Counted from the stretch's first letter, positions 1-7,638 are shown. The stretch is 21,787 nucleotides of DNA from CAZGKW01 sp964526295 (GCA_964526295.1 CAZGKW010000060.1:1-21787), one strand, 5' to 3'. Numbers and translations: made by a program. The notes: generated by a model not told the origin, from the sequence alone.

Positions 1-43
1 TCGAAACGCAAGTGACGCGGTGGGCAAGACTGCCCACCGCGCT
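1..43. repeat. 43-bp direct repeat, copy A, with hairpin
   Basis: This 43-bp stretch recurs without mismatch at 199-241. It contains a perfect hairpin (stem 17-26 with 31-40, GCGGTGGGCA pairing with TGCCCACCGC, loop AGAC). It is followed at 44-73 by two units of the 15-bp tandem repeat that also follows the second copy. The repeat may begin before the window, since position 1 is already inside it. Confidence 0.9.
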
Positions 44-125
44 ACAGCAAGGGGCACTGGAGTAAGGGGCGCTGAGCACCGAGGGCCGTAGCGCCGTGCC
101 CAGTCGTGGGCGCCGCGCGGCGGCC

Positions 126-173
126 GAACTAATGGAAAGCGCGGCGGGCGAACTAATGGAAAGCGCGGCGGGC
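126..173. repeat. 24-bp tandem repeat, two units
   Basis: Two identical 24-bp units (126-149 and 150-173), each starting GAACTAATGG and ending in a GCGGCGGGC run. The second unit merges into the hairpin at 165-188. Read as DNA-level repeat; reading frames through it give only repetitive, low-complexity peptides. Confidence 0.85.
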
Positions 174-188
174 AGTCCTGCCCGCCGC
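165..188. repeat. Hairpin related to those at 17-40 and 215-238
   Basis: Perfect 10-bp stem GCGGCGGGCA / TGCCCGCCGC with loop GTCC. It has the same architecture as the hairpins at 17-40 and 215-238, but one stem base pair is C-G here and T-A there, so both sides of the stem changed together. No T-tract follows, so it is not an obvious terminator. Confidence 0.8.
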
Positions 189-198
189 GAAAGGGACT

Positions 199-241
199 TC
201 GAAACGCAAGTGACGCGGTGGGCAAGACTGCCCACCGCGCT
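199..241. repeat. 43-bp direct repeat, copy B, with hairpin
   Basis: Identical to 1-43, including the hairpin (stem 215-224 with 229-238). It is followed directly by the 15-bp tandem array at 242-301. Confidence 0.9.
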
Positions 242-301
242 GGAGCAAGGGGCGCTACAGCAAGGGGCGCTACAGCAAGGGGCACTGGAGTAAGGGGCGC
301 T
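242..301. repeat. 15-bp tandem array, four units
   Basis: Four units of the form (GG/AC)AG(C/T)AAGGGGC(G/A)CT at 242-256, 257-271, 272-286 and 287-301. Two more units lie at 44-73 after copy A, so copy number differs between the two copies. There are no spacers, so this is not a CRISPR array. From 302 to 510 no gene or clear signal was recognised beyond short G/C-rich inverted repeats near 398-421. Confidence 0.85.
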
Positions 302-510
302 GGAGTCGTTGTCGGTTGGCAAGCGTTGACCAAGTAGCCCTACGATGGGATTGGGCACCTCCCTCCCAGGGACTCGCCCGCGTAGCGGAACAAGAGGCGT
401 GCCTCCGGCACCTGGTGCCGCGACCTGTAGCCGCCGCCTCGGCGACCCAGTCGCCCCCCTGTCTGGAATGCGACCGTGGAAAACAGCACGTGGAGGGCGC
501 GGCGGGCCCG

Positions 511-1380
511 TCAGCGGGCGACGTGGCCCGCGGGGCCGGCGATGCGGGCGAAGACGTCGTCGCCCCATCGCTCCCGCAACACCCGCCGCTGCCGGCGGGT
601 GCAGGCGGCCAGACGGATGCCGCACGCCGCCGTCAGCCGCTCGACAAACTCCGCGTCGGCGAATCGGGCGGCGGCCTCGGCCTCCCAAGCGGGGACCCGC
701 CGATGGTACGGGTTGCCGAGGACGAAGTAGTCGCAGAGAAACGCCTCCCGTCCCAAGGCCCGGTCGGCCTGCTGGAAGCGTCGGCCGAGACTGAGCAGGC
801 TGAGCCTCTTGGCCTCGACGCGCCGGCCTCCCGCCAGGGCGTGCCGACCCCAGGCGTCGAACTGGAAGATTTCCTCCAAGAGCCGGGCATGGACGGGCGG
901 CACCTGGGTGAAGACGGCCCCGTAGCCGTCGTGGAGGGCCTGGGCGATGGCGGCCCGGACGAGCTCGGCCAGCGAGGTCATCGTGGGGCACGCCTCGCCG
1001 ATGGCCGTCACCATCTGGGCGACGGGCGGCTCCATCTGCCTCAAAAGCGCCAGCTCCCGGCCGAACGTCTCGTCCCCCGGCAGCCCCAGGCCGGCCGAGT
1101 CGGGGATCAAGCTGGCCGCGCCGACAATCCGGCCGTCGACTTCGGCCAGGAAGGTCGCCGTTTCCGGCACGGCGCCGTAGACCCACGGCGTGCCGTCGGC
1201 CGACCAGCCGAGGGCCCGGCCGTCGGGGGCGAGCCGGGCAGACAGCTCCAACGCCGCGCGGTGGTCGTCCACTGAGAGGGCGCGGCGGACGGCGGCCATC
1301 AACCGTCGGCGGGACGGGTGGAGCCATTGCAGCCGGAACGGTCCCGAGCGGTCCAGAAGCGTTCGCCTTCGGATCCACAT
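511..1380 (-). CDS. Distant FeeM-like N-acyltransferase (GNAT fold), hypothetical
   Basis: Encodes 289 aa. The ATG at 1380 is chosen because GGAGGGG lies about seven bases upstream; an in-frame ATG at 1422 would add 14 residues but has no visible ribosome binding site. The central part (about residues 76-115) follows the pattern of the acyltransferase at 2129-2902: phenylalanine, small residues, acidic-Gly, then a Leu/Asp-Ser stretch and GLP followed by an acidic residue. The C-terminal half is Arg/Ala rich and diverges, including a Tyr-Phe...Asn-Pro segment near 225-232. FeeM-type enzymes join a fatty acyl group from acyl carrier protein to an amino acid. Here that role is inferred from weak similarity and from the divergent arrangement with the clearer relative. 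Another GNAT-like function is possible. Confidence 0.6.
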   Translation of the reverse strand: MWIRRRTLLDRSGPFRLQWLHPSRRRLMAAVRRALSVDDHRAALELSARLAPDGRALGWSADGTPWVYGAVPETATFLAEVDGRIVGAASLIPDSAGLGLPGDETFGRELALLRQMEPPVAQMVTAIGEACPTMTSLAELVRAAIAQALHDGYGAVFTQVPPVHARLLEEIFQFDAWGRHALAGGRRVEAKRLSLLSLGRRFQQADRALGREAFLCDYFVLGNPYHRRVPAWEAEAAARFADAEFVERLTAACGIRLAACTRRQRRVLRERWGDDVFARIAGPAGHVAR

Positions 1381-2128
1381 GACGGCCCCTCCGGAGCCCG
1401 CCCGGTGAGGGAAGCGGGGCATTGTGGCCCCGTTTCGGCCCGGTGCGGGCGGTCGTGCGGCGCGGGTGCGGTCGGCTCCGCCGTGCGGGTCCAGGGGTCC
1501 GGGGCGGCCGGTACGGCGCCACGTACCCGGCTATCGGCGCTATCGGCCAGATGGCGGCCCCGGCTTTGAGGGAACCGGCCTGCCGGAAGAGGGCTTTGAC
1601 AAGGCGGGGTTTTCGTGGTAAAGTCTGTCAGTGCCGCGAGGCCATTCACTTCTTCTTTGGGGAGTAAGGGGTTACCGTCCCGGCGCGCCAGGACGGGGGG
1701 ACCGCCCCGGGCAATAAACGTCGCTGGTTTCAGGAGCCATGGACTTAGTGGGGCCCCAGCCACTTACTGCGTCTGCTGTCGCCTGCTCGTGCGGAAAACG
1801 GCCGTAAGTGAGGGGAGAGGGGATCTATTCGATTGCTATCGCGGGGGCCGGCCGTCCGGGGGAGCCGGCGGCAGGTTCCGGGCTCACCGCTGCGTCGGAA
1901 TCATTGAAGCGAACCACCCAGGGAGCCGATAAGGCTTACAGGTTACCTGCTCGCACCTCCGCAGTACTCAGAATTGACCGTCCTCCCTAACGCAAAGATT
2001 GCGCGTGTGGTGTGTCTGCATTCAGGCGGACCAGAGCACGTCGGTGGCGACCGGCCCGAAGCGGACCACCAGGGCTGAGCCGTCCTCCGCTCGGTCTCTC
2101 GGTGCCCGCCTGAGGAAAGGATGCAACG
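1381..2128. other. 748-bp intergenic region between divergent acyltransferase genes
   Basis: No convincing protein gene. It holds a rightward promoter (1596-1624) about 500 bases before the next start codon, so the downstream mRNA would have an unusually long leader. That leader contains inverted repeats: CCGTCC (1675-1680) with GGACGG (1691-1696), and CACTTAC (1761-1767) with GTAAGTG (1804-1810). A 22-codon frame starts at ATG 1739 and ends with TAA at 1807, but AGGAG sits only two bases before the ATG, so its translation is doubtful. No known riboswitch class was recognised. Confidence 0.5.
1596..1624 (+). promoter_or_regulatory. Sigma70-type promoter, rightward
   Basis: TTGACA at 1596-1601, a 17-bp spacer and TAAAGT at 1619-1624. 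The spacer contains GGTTTTCGTGG directly before the -10 box, very like the promoters at 9111-9138 and 8760-8788. It is the best candidate promoter for the acyltransferase/radical SAM operon starting at 2129. Confidence 0.65.
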
Positions 2129-2902
2129 TTGCCTCGTCGCATCATCACACGCCATGCCGCCAGCCGTGCCGAATTCGAAGAGGCCCTGCGGCTGGTCCAC
2201 GAGCGGTACGTCGAGTGCGGGTACATGCAGCCCCAGGCGAGCGGTATGCGGCTGGGGGTGCATTACGCCCTGCCGACAGCGTCCCCGTTCGTGGCCAAGC
2301 TCAATGGAGAGGTCATCGCCACGGTGACCCTGTTCCTGGACTCGGAGCTGGGCCTGCCGTTGGACACGCTGTACGCCGATTACGCCGACCGGATGCGCGA
2401 CGCCGGGGGGGCGCTGGCCGAGGCCGGGATGCTGGCCGACCGCCGCGGATTGCTTGGGCGCGGCATCCGCGAACAGCTCCGGCTGATGCGGCCCCTGTTC
2501 TGGAAGGCCATCCAGCGTGGCGTCGACGACCTGCTGATCACCGTAAACCCGAAGCACGTCGCGTTTTACGAGCGAATGCTGTGCTTCGAGGTGGTCGGTC
2601 CGCGGCGGGTCTACTCGGCGGTCCGGGGGGCCCCGGCGGTCCTGCTCCGCCTGGACCTGGCCACCCTCGACCCCGACGACGTGAACCGGCCGAACGTGCG
2701 GCACCTGTTCTTCCAGGAGAAGGACGGGGTGGCCCCGGCGCCGGAGTGGCGGATGACCACCGGGGAGCTGCTCTACTTCTTCGTGGAGCGGACCGACATG
2801 CTGTCGCGGCTGAGCCCTCGCGAGCTGCGGGTCGTCTCGGCCTACCATCCCGACCTCGACCTGGCGGCGGTCCTTCCCGAAGCCGCCCTGACCGAGGTGT
2901 AA
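2129..2902 (+). CDS. FeeM-type N-acyl amino acid synthase (GNAT-fold acyltransferase)
   Basis: Encodes 257 aa from a TTG codon; GAGGAAAGG at 2112-2120 lies eight bases upstream, and the ATG at 2121 is in another frame and touches that site. Family hallmarks: F-V-A-K-L-N-G at 54-60 leading into DSELGLPLD (71-79), an internal Gly-rich turn near 109-112, and the block NPKHVAFYERMLCFE (140-154) followed by GAPAVLLRLDL (167-177). FeeM-like enzymes transfer a long acyl chain from acyl carrier protein to the amino group of an amino acid; a related family is associated with exosortase/PEP-CTERM loci. It precedes the radical SAM gene by 84 bases on the same strand. The family call is fairly secure; the amino acid substrate cannot be read from sequence. 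Confidence 0.82.
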   Translation: MPRRIITRHAASRAEFEEALRLVHERYVECGYMQPQASGMRLGVHYALPTASPFVAKLNGEVIATVTLFLDSELGLPLDTLYADYADRMRDAGGALAEAGMLADRRGLLGRGIREQLRLMRPLFWKAIQRGVDDLLITVNPKHVAFYERMLCFEVVGPRRVYSAVRGAPAVLLRLDLATLDPDDVNRPNVRHLFFQEKDGVAPAPEWRMTTGELLYFFVERTDMLSRLSPRELRVVSAYHPDLDLAAVLPEAALTEV

Positions 2903-2986
2903 GAGTACCGACAAGCCGAATGGCGGACTTCGACGGGCGGCTGTCCCCCGGCGACCGGCGAGGTCCCCCTGGAAGGAGAACGTGCG

Positions 2987-4156
2987 TTGAAGCAGTTCGT
3001 CGTCAATCTCGAGCTGACCAGCCGGTGCAACCGCAAATGCATCGTGTGTCCCCAAGGCGACCCCGATTTCGTCATGACCCGCCGGGACATGCCCATGGAA
3101 GGGGTCCGGGCCTTCCTGGACCGCGTCGGCGAGGCGGCCGAAGAGGACTGGTTCGTCCGCGAGATCATCAACGCCGGTTACGGCGAGCCCTTCCTCCACG
3201 GCCGATTCGACGAGGCGATGGCCCTTTACGAGCCGTTCAAGGCCGATTCGACCCGCCGCTGGGGCCGGAGGCCGGACGTCTCGCTCGTCACGAACGGCAG
3301 CGCCGTGACGGAGGCGAACCTGGCCTCGGCCTGCTGCGCCGTCGACATCCTGAAGTTCTCGTTCCCCACGTCGGACCCGGCCCGGTACGGGCGGATCATG
3401 CTGCGGTGCCCGGAGTCCGGGCCGCGCCTCTTGGACCGGGCCGTCGAGAGCCTGCGGCTGTGCATGGCGGCCTACCGGGACGGCCGGCTGCCGGAGTTCC
3501 GCATCCACATCTCGCCGCCGGTCAAGGAATCGCACGAGGACTTCCCCGAGACGGTCGAGTTCCTCACCCGGCTGGCGGCCGACGTTGCGCTGGACAACCT
3601 GCGGCTGGTGACCTTCCCGGCGACCTCGAACCGCGGCGGCACCGTCAGGGACGAGGGGTTCCTGAACGATTTCTATCGGGACTACCGGCAGCGGTATGCG
3701 GGCGCAGTCGTCAATGGGGTCCGCCTCGTCATGCTCTCGGAGCTGCGGGTGTTCTATCCGGCGACGAAGGACGTGATCGCCGTCCTGGGCGACCCGTTTC
3801 CCTGTATCTGGAAGGCCGGCAGCCTGTCGGTCGACTCCCAGGGTAACTACCGGTTCTGCATCAACGATGCGGCCAGCAAGGTGACTGTGGGGAACCTGCG
3901 TGAGGACGGCCTGGTGACGGCGTATCGGCGTATCCGCAGCGGGGCCCCGCGGGGCAACTGCCCGGGGTGCAACCAGAACCCGGCCCGGATGGGTGACGAT
4001 CTCGTGCAGCGCCTCTACAGCTTGGCGGCCCGGGTGCGGATGAGACTCGGCGGGCCGGGCGAGGCGACCAGCGGCCCCGCCGAGACGGACACCGAGAGCT
4101 CGACAACCTTCGCCGGGGCCGACCCTCGGCAGAAGGAGCCCCGATGCGCGTCCTGA
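2987..4156 (+). CDS. Radical SAM/SPASM-domain protein
   Basis: Encodes 389 aa from TTG, with AAGGAG ending at 2978 eight bases upstream. The cluster motif CxxxCxxC is at C14, C18 and C21, directly after the first beta strand, and should hold the [4Fe-4S] cluster that cleaves S-adenosylmethionine. A GYGEP glycine motif follows near residue 64-68. The C-terminal region has cysteines C273, C291, C325 and C328 in a context (PCIWKAG, GNYRFC, NCPGC) typical of a SPASM or twitch auxiliary-cluster domain, often found in peptide- or protein-modifying enzymes. The last ~50 residues are polar and probably disordered. The stop overlaps the next gene by 13 bases, implying translational coupling. No precursor peptide was recognised nearby, so the substrate is unknown. 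Confidence 0.88.
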   Translation: MKQFVVNLELTSRCNRKCIVCPQGDPDFVMTRRDMPMEGVRAFLDRVGEAAEEDWFVREIINAGYGEPFLHGRFDEAMALYEPFKADSTRRWGRRPDVSLVTNGSAVTEANLASACCAVDILKFSFPTSDPARYGRIMLRCPESGPRLLDRAVESLRLCMAAYRDGRLPEFRIHISPPVKESHEDFPETVEFLTRLAADVALDNLRLVTFPATSNRGGTVRDEGFLNDFYRDYRQRYAGAVVNGVRLVMLSELRVFYPATKDVIAVLGDPFPCIWKAGSLSVDSQGNYRFCINDAASKVTVGNLREDGLVTAYRRIRSGAPRGNCPGCNQNPARMGDDLVQRLYSLAARVRMRLGGPGEATSGPAETDTESSTTFAGADPRQKEPRCAS

Positions 4157-5598
4157 TCGTCAACAGCAACCGCGAACGCTCGCCCTGGCCGGTCCCGCCC
4201 ATCGGGGCGTGTGCCATCGCCACCAGCGCTCGTGAGGCCGGCCACGACGTCGACCTGCTCGACCTGTGCTTCTCGGGCCGGCCGGAGCGCGACATACGCC
4301 GGGCGTTGGCCCAACATCGGCCGGAGATCGTCGGCATCAGCGTCCGCAACATCGACAACGTCGACTGGCAGGCCCCGAAGTTCTACCTCGAGGAAATCCG
4401 CCGCCGGGTCATCGAGCCCTGCAAGGCCGAGGCGGGGTGTCCGGTGGTGCTGGGTGGGCCGGCGGTCGGCATCATGCCGGCGGAGATGCTGGACTATTTC
4501 GGGGCCGACTACGCCGTCCGGGGCGACGGCGAGGTGGCCCTGCCGTTGCTGCTCGAGGCCTTGGAAGGGGGCGGTTCGCTCCAGGCCGTGCCGGGCCTGG
4601 CCTATCGCACGAACGGCCACGTCGAGATCACCGAGCCGGCCCGGGTGCCGGACCTCGACGACCTGCCCATGCCCCGGCCGCACGAGTGGCTCGACCTGCC
4701 CCGGTACCTGGCGTACAATGGATCGCTGGGCATCCAGACGAAGCGGGGCTGCGCCCTGAAGTGCAGCTACTGCGTCTACAACGAGATCGAGGGCCCGTGC
4801 TACCGGCTCAAGTCGCCCGAACGGGTGGCCCGAGAGGTGGCCGACGCCGTCGAGCAGGCGGGGGCCACCTCCATCGAGTTTGTCGACAGCACGTTCAACA
4901 TTCCGCTGGATCACGCCCTGGGCATCTGCCGCGTCTTGGCCGAGCGGCGCTTCCCAGCCCAGTTCAACACGATGGGAATCAACCCCGGGGCGGTAACCGA
5001 AGAGCTGTTCCGGCTGCTGGGGGACGCGGGTTTCACGGAGGTCTCGATCACGCCGGAGACGGCGTCGCCGAAGATGCTCGAGTCGCTGGGGAAGAATTTC
5101 ACGGTGGGCGACGTGGCCCGGTCGGCCGAGCTGGCCCGACGCTGCCGCATGCCCATCGTCTGGTACTTCATGTTCGGCGGGGCGGGCGAGACCACCGAGA
5201 CGGTCCGCGAGACGCTGGCCTTCGCCGAGCGCCACGTGCCGTCCAGCCACCTCGTGCTGCTCGTCTCGGGGGTGCGAATCTTCAAGGGGGCCCCGATCGA
5301 GAGGCAGGCCCGCCGGGCGGGCCAGCTCGGGCCGGAGGATTCGCTCCTGGAGCCCGTCTGGTACGAGCCGGCCATCCCGCGGGAGGAGCTGTTCCGCCTG
5401 CTGGACGAGGCGCTGATGCGGCATCCGAACTACATCGCCCTCCAGGACAACCAGGTGCCCCGCCCGGTGCTTCGGGCGGCGACGGCCCTGCACCGGTTTT
5501 TCCGGAGCCGCCGGCCGCTGTGGAGCTACCTGAAGAACATCCGCCGGGTCCAGACGGCCCTGGGCCTGCCGACGCATCTGCTGGCCGGTCACGGCTGA
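4144..5598 (+). CDS. B12-binding-type radical SAM protein
   Basis: Encodes 484 aa starting at ATG with GGAG a few bases upstream, inside the end of the preceding gene. Residues 1-140 form a cobalamin-binding-like Rossmann domain: RVLIVNSN start, PPIGACAIA, a VVLGGPAVG segment and DYAVRGDGEVALP, the usual GGP...GEGE pattern. Radical SAM core: CxxxCxxC at C203, C207, C210, then an acidic FVDSTFN segment (cf. F-x-D-x-x-F) and an ITPETAS strand. The C-terminal ~100 residues form the usual helical tail. Family members carry out methylations, rearrangements or ring formations in lipid, hopanoid or natural-product pathways. Position as last gene of an operon with an acyltransferase suggests a modified acyl-amino-acid or envelope lipid, but that is inference. 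A DxHxxG cobalamin-ligating motif is not apparent, so cofactor binding is uncertain. Confidence 0.88.
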   Translation: MRVLIVNSNRERSPWPVPPIGACAIATSAREAGHDVDLLDLCFSGRPERDIRRALAQHRPEIVGISVRNIDNVDWQAPKFYLEEIRRRVIEPCKAEAGCPVVLGGPAVGIMPAEMLDYFGADYAVRGDGEVALPLLLEALEGGGSLQAVPGLAYRTNGHVEITEPARVPDLDDLPMPRPHEWLDLPRYLAYNGSLGIQTKRGCALKCSYCVYNEIEGPCYRLKSPERVAREVADAVEQAGATSIEFVDSTFNIPLDHALGICRVLAERRFPAQFNTMGINPGAVTEELFRLLGDAGFTEVSITPETASPKMLESLGKNFTVGDVARSAELARRCRMPIVWYFMFGGAGETTETVRETLAFAERHVPSSHLVLLVSGVRIFKGAPIERQARRAGQLGPEDSLLEPVWYEPAIPREELFRLLDEALMRHPNYIALQDNQVPRPVLRAATALHRFFRSRRPLWSYLKNIRRVQTALGLPTHLLAGHG

Positions 5599-5775
5599 TC
5601 GGCGGCCGGCGGGGCCGGTCTGCCCTGCCCTTGCCTCTGAGCGGCCTTCTGCCGGCTACTGCACAGGTCTCGGCCACGGCGCTCGACCGCGAGTTCCCGC
5701 TTCCGCCCGATGCTTGCCACTCAACCGCCGGCTTGGCCGCCGGTGCCCGGCGCGGCTGCGCCGGCCAGAAAAGTG

Positions 5776-5814
5776 ACGGGGCGCCGCGGCTGCTGCCACG
5801 GCGCCCCGTGTTTT
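5776..5814 (+). terminator. Rho-independent terminator after the radical SAM operon
   Basis: An 11-bp perfect stem (5776-5786 with 5799-5809) around a 12-base loop, followed by GTTTT and then CGTTTT. It lies 178 bases after the stop at 5598. On the opposite strand the stem is followed by a shorter T-rich run, so it may also stop leftward transcription from the PEP-CTERM gene. Confidence 0.85.
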
Positions 5815-5824
5815 CGTTTTCGGC

Positions 5825-5858
5825 GAAGGACCGTTCCCCGGTGAGGGGACGTTCCTTC
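5825..5858 (-). terminator. Stem-loop directly after the PEP-CTERM stop codon
   Basis: An imperfect stem of about 14 bp (GAAGGA..CGT..CCCC against GGGG.ACGTTCCTTC) begins at the base after the leftward TAA stop. No long T-tract follows directly on the minus strand, so it may protect the mRNA end or act with the hairpin at 5776-5809 as a double terminator. Confidence 0.55.
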
Positions 5859-7163
5859 TTACTTACGGCGCTTCCGGACGTAGCCCACCAGGCTGCCTAG
5901 CCCGAGGAACATCCCGGCCATCGTGACCGGCTCGGGGATCAGCGCGCCGGAAAGCTGGGTCAGGTCGCCCTGACCGTCGCTGCCCGCGCCCTGCTGAAAC
6001 GTGAACGTGCCGGGGTCGCTATCGTACGTATCCGTCGGCCCGGAGCCGAACACAAACTCGCCACTCAGCAGGTAGTCCCCAGTCAGCAGACCATTGCCAT
6101 GGCCGAAGCCGGTGTCCGTCTTGGCGGCCGGCGCCAGGCTCATGCCCGGCACGAACTGGCCTTCGACCTTGAACCCGGGATCGGAGATGTCGCTCGGCCC
6201 CTGCACCAGTACGGAGAGGGTGGTTGGTCCCCCGCCGGACACGTTCGGCATCGCGAGAACTTCGCCAGTGTCCTGGAAACTTTCCACGACCTTCAGGTTC
6301 GACTCCGGGTTGCCGACGAACGACCAGAAAACCTCGTCGTCCGAATCGCCGGCGAACCCGAGCTCTCCCCAACCGGTCGTGTTTCGGTCCCAGTACGTCC
6401 CGTCGTCGAGGTCCACGATCAGACTGCCGTCGGTCTCCCGGACGGGCAGCTCCGTGAAGAGACCGGCTGCCGAACCGTACCGCAGGCCCGCTCCAACCGG
6501 AGCCGTCAACGTCGCATCGGCGACGGCGTCCGCCCAGATATCAAGATGAGCCGCATCGCCACCTTCAAGCTCAAACTCCGTCGTGATGAAACCTGACTGC
6601 CCACCGGCCGATGTGGCCTCAAGGGTCAGGGCAGTCACGTGCGAGTTATACAGGCTGAAGGTGAGCTGAACGTCGTCCGTGTCTGCGGCCGACGTGGCGT
6701 AAGTCTCAGTCCCCAAGGGGACCCCGCCCGGACTTTCGGTAGCGATCGACTGGATCACGCCACCGACGTAAAGCCGTCCGACCGTGACATCCTCGAAACC
6801 GCCCTGTCCGGTGAACAACTCGGTGATCGTGCTGCCACCGATGAGGACGACGGTCCCCGGGGCCGTCTGCGCCGCTCCGGTCGTGCTCGCTGCCCCGGTG
6901 TACAGGACGAAGTCGGGCGTCCCGGCCCCGTCGGAGTCCTTGGTGTAGCCGATAGCGAGGTTGTTCAAGAGTGTTCCCGCCGGAACGACCCCGGCGCCAG
7001 GAAGCTCCGTGTCTTGGAGCACTTCGACGAAGATCTCGGCAAAGGCGCCGAAAGCGTCGATGTTCATGTCGCCGTTTGGCGGCAGCGGGACGCTGACGGC
7101 CGACGCGCCTGCCGTAAACACCAGCAGCAGACCCGTCATCAACAGCATTCGTAAACATCTCAT
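5859..7163 (-). CDS. PEP-CTERM sorting-domain protein 1
   Basis: Encodes 434 aa. The ATG at 7163 is chosen because AAGGAG precedes it by nine bases and it opens a signal peptide (MRCLRMLLMTG, hydrophobic to ~19, cleavage likely after ASA near 22); the frame runs upstream to 7382 without a better start. The C-terminus is a PEP-CTERM anchor: PEP at 410-412, a hydrophobic stretch, and a basic tail ending RKRRK. Such proteins are exported and processed by exosortase. The ectodomain is Gly/Thr/Asp-rich, beta-type, with no recognised enzyme motif. It is a paralogue of the protein at 9332-10645. Residues 243-345 match that paralogue exactly at DNA level, while the flanks differ at many positions. 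Function probably structural, extracellular; unknown in detail. Confidence 0.88.
   Translation of the reverse strand: MRCLRMLLMTGLLLVFTAGASAVSVPLPPNGDMNIDAFGAFAEIFVEVLQDTELPGAGVVPAGTLLNNLAIGYTKDSDGAGTPDFVLYTGAASTTGAAQTAPGTVVLIGGSTITELFTGQGGFEDVTVGRLYVGGVIQSIATESPGGVPLGTETYATSAADTDDVQLTFSLYNSHVTALTLEATSAGGQSGFITTEFELEGGDAAHLDIWADAVADATLTAPVGAGLRYGSAAGLFTELPVRETDGSLIVDLDDGTYWDRNTTGWGELGFAGDSDDEVFWSFVGNPESNLKVVESFQDTGEVLAMPNVSGGGPTTLSVLVQGPSDISDPGFKVEGQFVPGMSLAPAAKTDTGFGHGNGLLTGDYLLSGEFVFGSGPTDTYDSDPGTFTFQQGAGSDGQGDLTQLSGALIPEPVTMAGMFLGLGSLVGYVRKRRK
6127..6437 (-). repeat. 311-bp perfect repeat shared with 10067-10377 (inverted)
   Basis: Base-by-base comparison shows no mismatch over 311 bp between this segment and the reverse complement of 10067-10377. 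It begins exactly at codon 243 of the PEP-CTERM 1 gene. Synonymous sites are identical inside, yet silent and amino-acid differences begin immediately on both sides. Confidence 0.95.
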
Positions 7164-7181
7164 AGGCTTCTTCTCCTTTCG

Positions 7182-7208
7182 CGGCTTCTGTCGTACGTGC
7201 AGAAGCCG
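7182..7208 (-). promoter_or_regulatory. Stem-loop just upstream of the PEP-CTERM 1 ribosome binding site
   Basis: Perfect 9-bp stem CGGCTTCTG (7182-7190) with CAGAAGCCG (7200-7208), nine-base loop. On the transcript it lies a few bases before the AAGGAG site, where it could affect translation or mRNA stability. Confidence 0.5.
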
Positions 7209-7599
7209 ACTCTTTCGCCTTGAGCAGTTTGCTTCACACGCACGTGCTTTTCGTGCTTCCGTCTCAAGCGCTTGATGGTACCCCTCTTCCGTTCGGCTTT
7301 CGGACGGACACCGCGTCCGCCCGGAGGAGGCTTCGGCCGAAAACGCGCCCAAGCCCCCGACGCGCCCCGTCGGGCGCGGCACAACCGACAGCCCGCGTCC
7401 AGGCTGTCCCCCCTCTCACACCATGGGCACCTCCTTTCCCCTCGTCTTGCTCACCGGTGTCCCCTCTCAAGCCTTTTATCGCCACCGCCCCCGGCACCGG
7501 CCCGATGAGCCACCGGTCCCGGTCGAGCAGATCGTGCCGGCCTCCGATTGCGAGGCGGCCTGCAAACGGTATCAGACCTCCGAATCCCCCTCACCCCGC

Positions 7600-7622
7600 C
7601 CCTCTCCCATCCGGGGAGAGGG
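7600..7622. repeat. CCCTCTCCC/GGGAGAGGG hairpin, dispersed-repeat type
   Basis: Perfect 9-bp stem 7600-7608 with 7614-7622 inside a CCTCACCCCG... context, 16 bases beyond the sugar transferase stop. Hairpins of this wording are common dispersed intergenic repeats in many bacteria (general knowledge). It has no T-tract, so a terminator role is uncertain. Confidence 0.6.
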
Positions 7623-7638
7623 AGTCCTCAGACGGCCC

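Larger units (their letters stand above)
7164..7638. other. 475-bp intergenic region upstream of PEP-CTERM gene 1
   Basis: Leader or promoter region of the leftward PEP-CTERM gene and the 3' flank of the sugar transferase gene. No clear -35/-10 pair was found. It contains several stem-loops: 7182-7208, CCCGACG/CGTCGGG near 7354-7372, and 7600-7622. A spaced inverted repeat CTTGAG/CTCAAG lies at about 7219-7270. No protein gene is supported. Confidence 0.5.

Noticed and set aside
96..293. Repetitive small protein (65 codons)
   Set aside because: It is only a translation of the tandem repeats, with a weak start context.
1..301. CRISPR array
   Set aside because: Units are contiguous 15- and 24-bp tandem repeats with no unique spacers, and no cas gene is in the window.
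1380..1422. Upstream ATG (1422) as start of the first acyltransferase-like gene
   Set aside because: No ribosome site precedes it, whereas the ATG at 1380 has GGAGGGG at good spacing; not fully excluded.
1625..1830. Cyclic di-GMP or other known riboswitch in the leader
   Set aside because: Searched by eye for GGGCAAACC, ACGCAAAGCC and similar conserved cores; none is present.
1943..3535. Long leftward open frame opposite the acyltransferase and radical SAM genes
   Set aside because: Composition is Arg/Gly/Pro/His-rich with no motif. It lies antisense to two clear genes and reflects high third-position G+C.
4015..5592. Long leftward open frame opposite the B12-type radical SAM gene
   Set aside because: Shadow frame of a gene with CxxxCxxC and clear family motifs; no ribosome site or domain.
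5599..5775. Small peptide gene between the radical SAM operon and its terminator
   Set aside because: No frame with a ribosome site and plausible peptide was found; only Gly/Pro/Arg-rich fragments.
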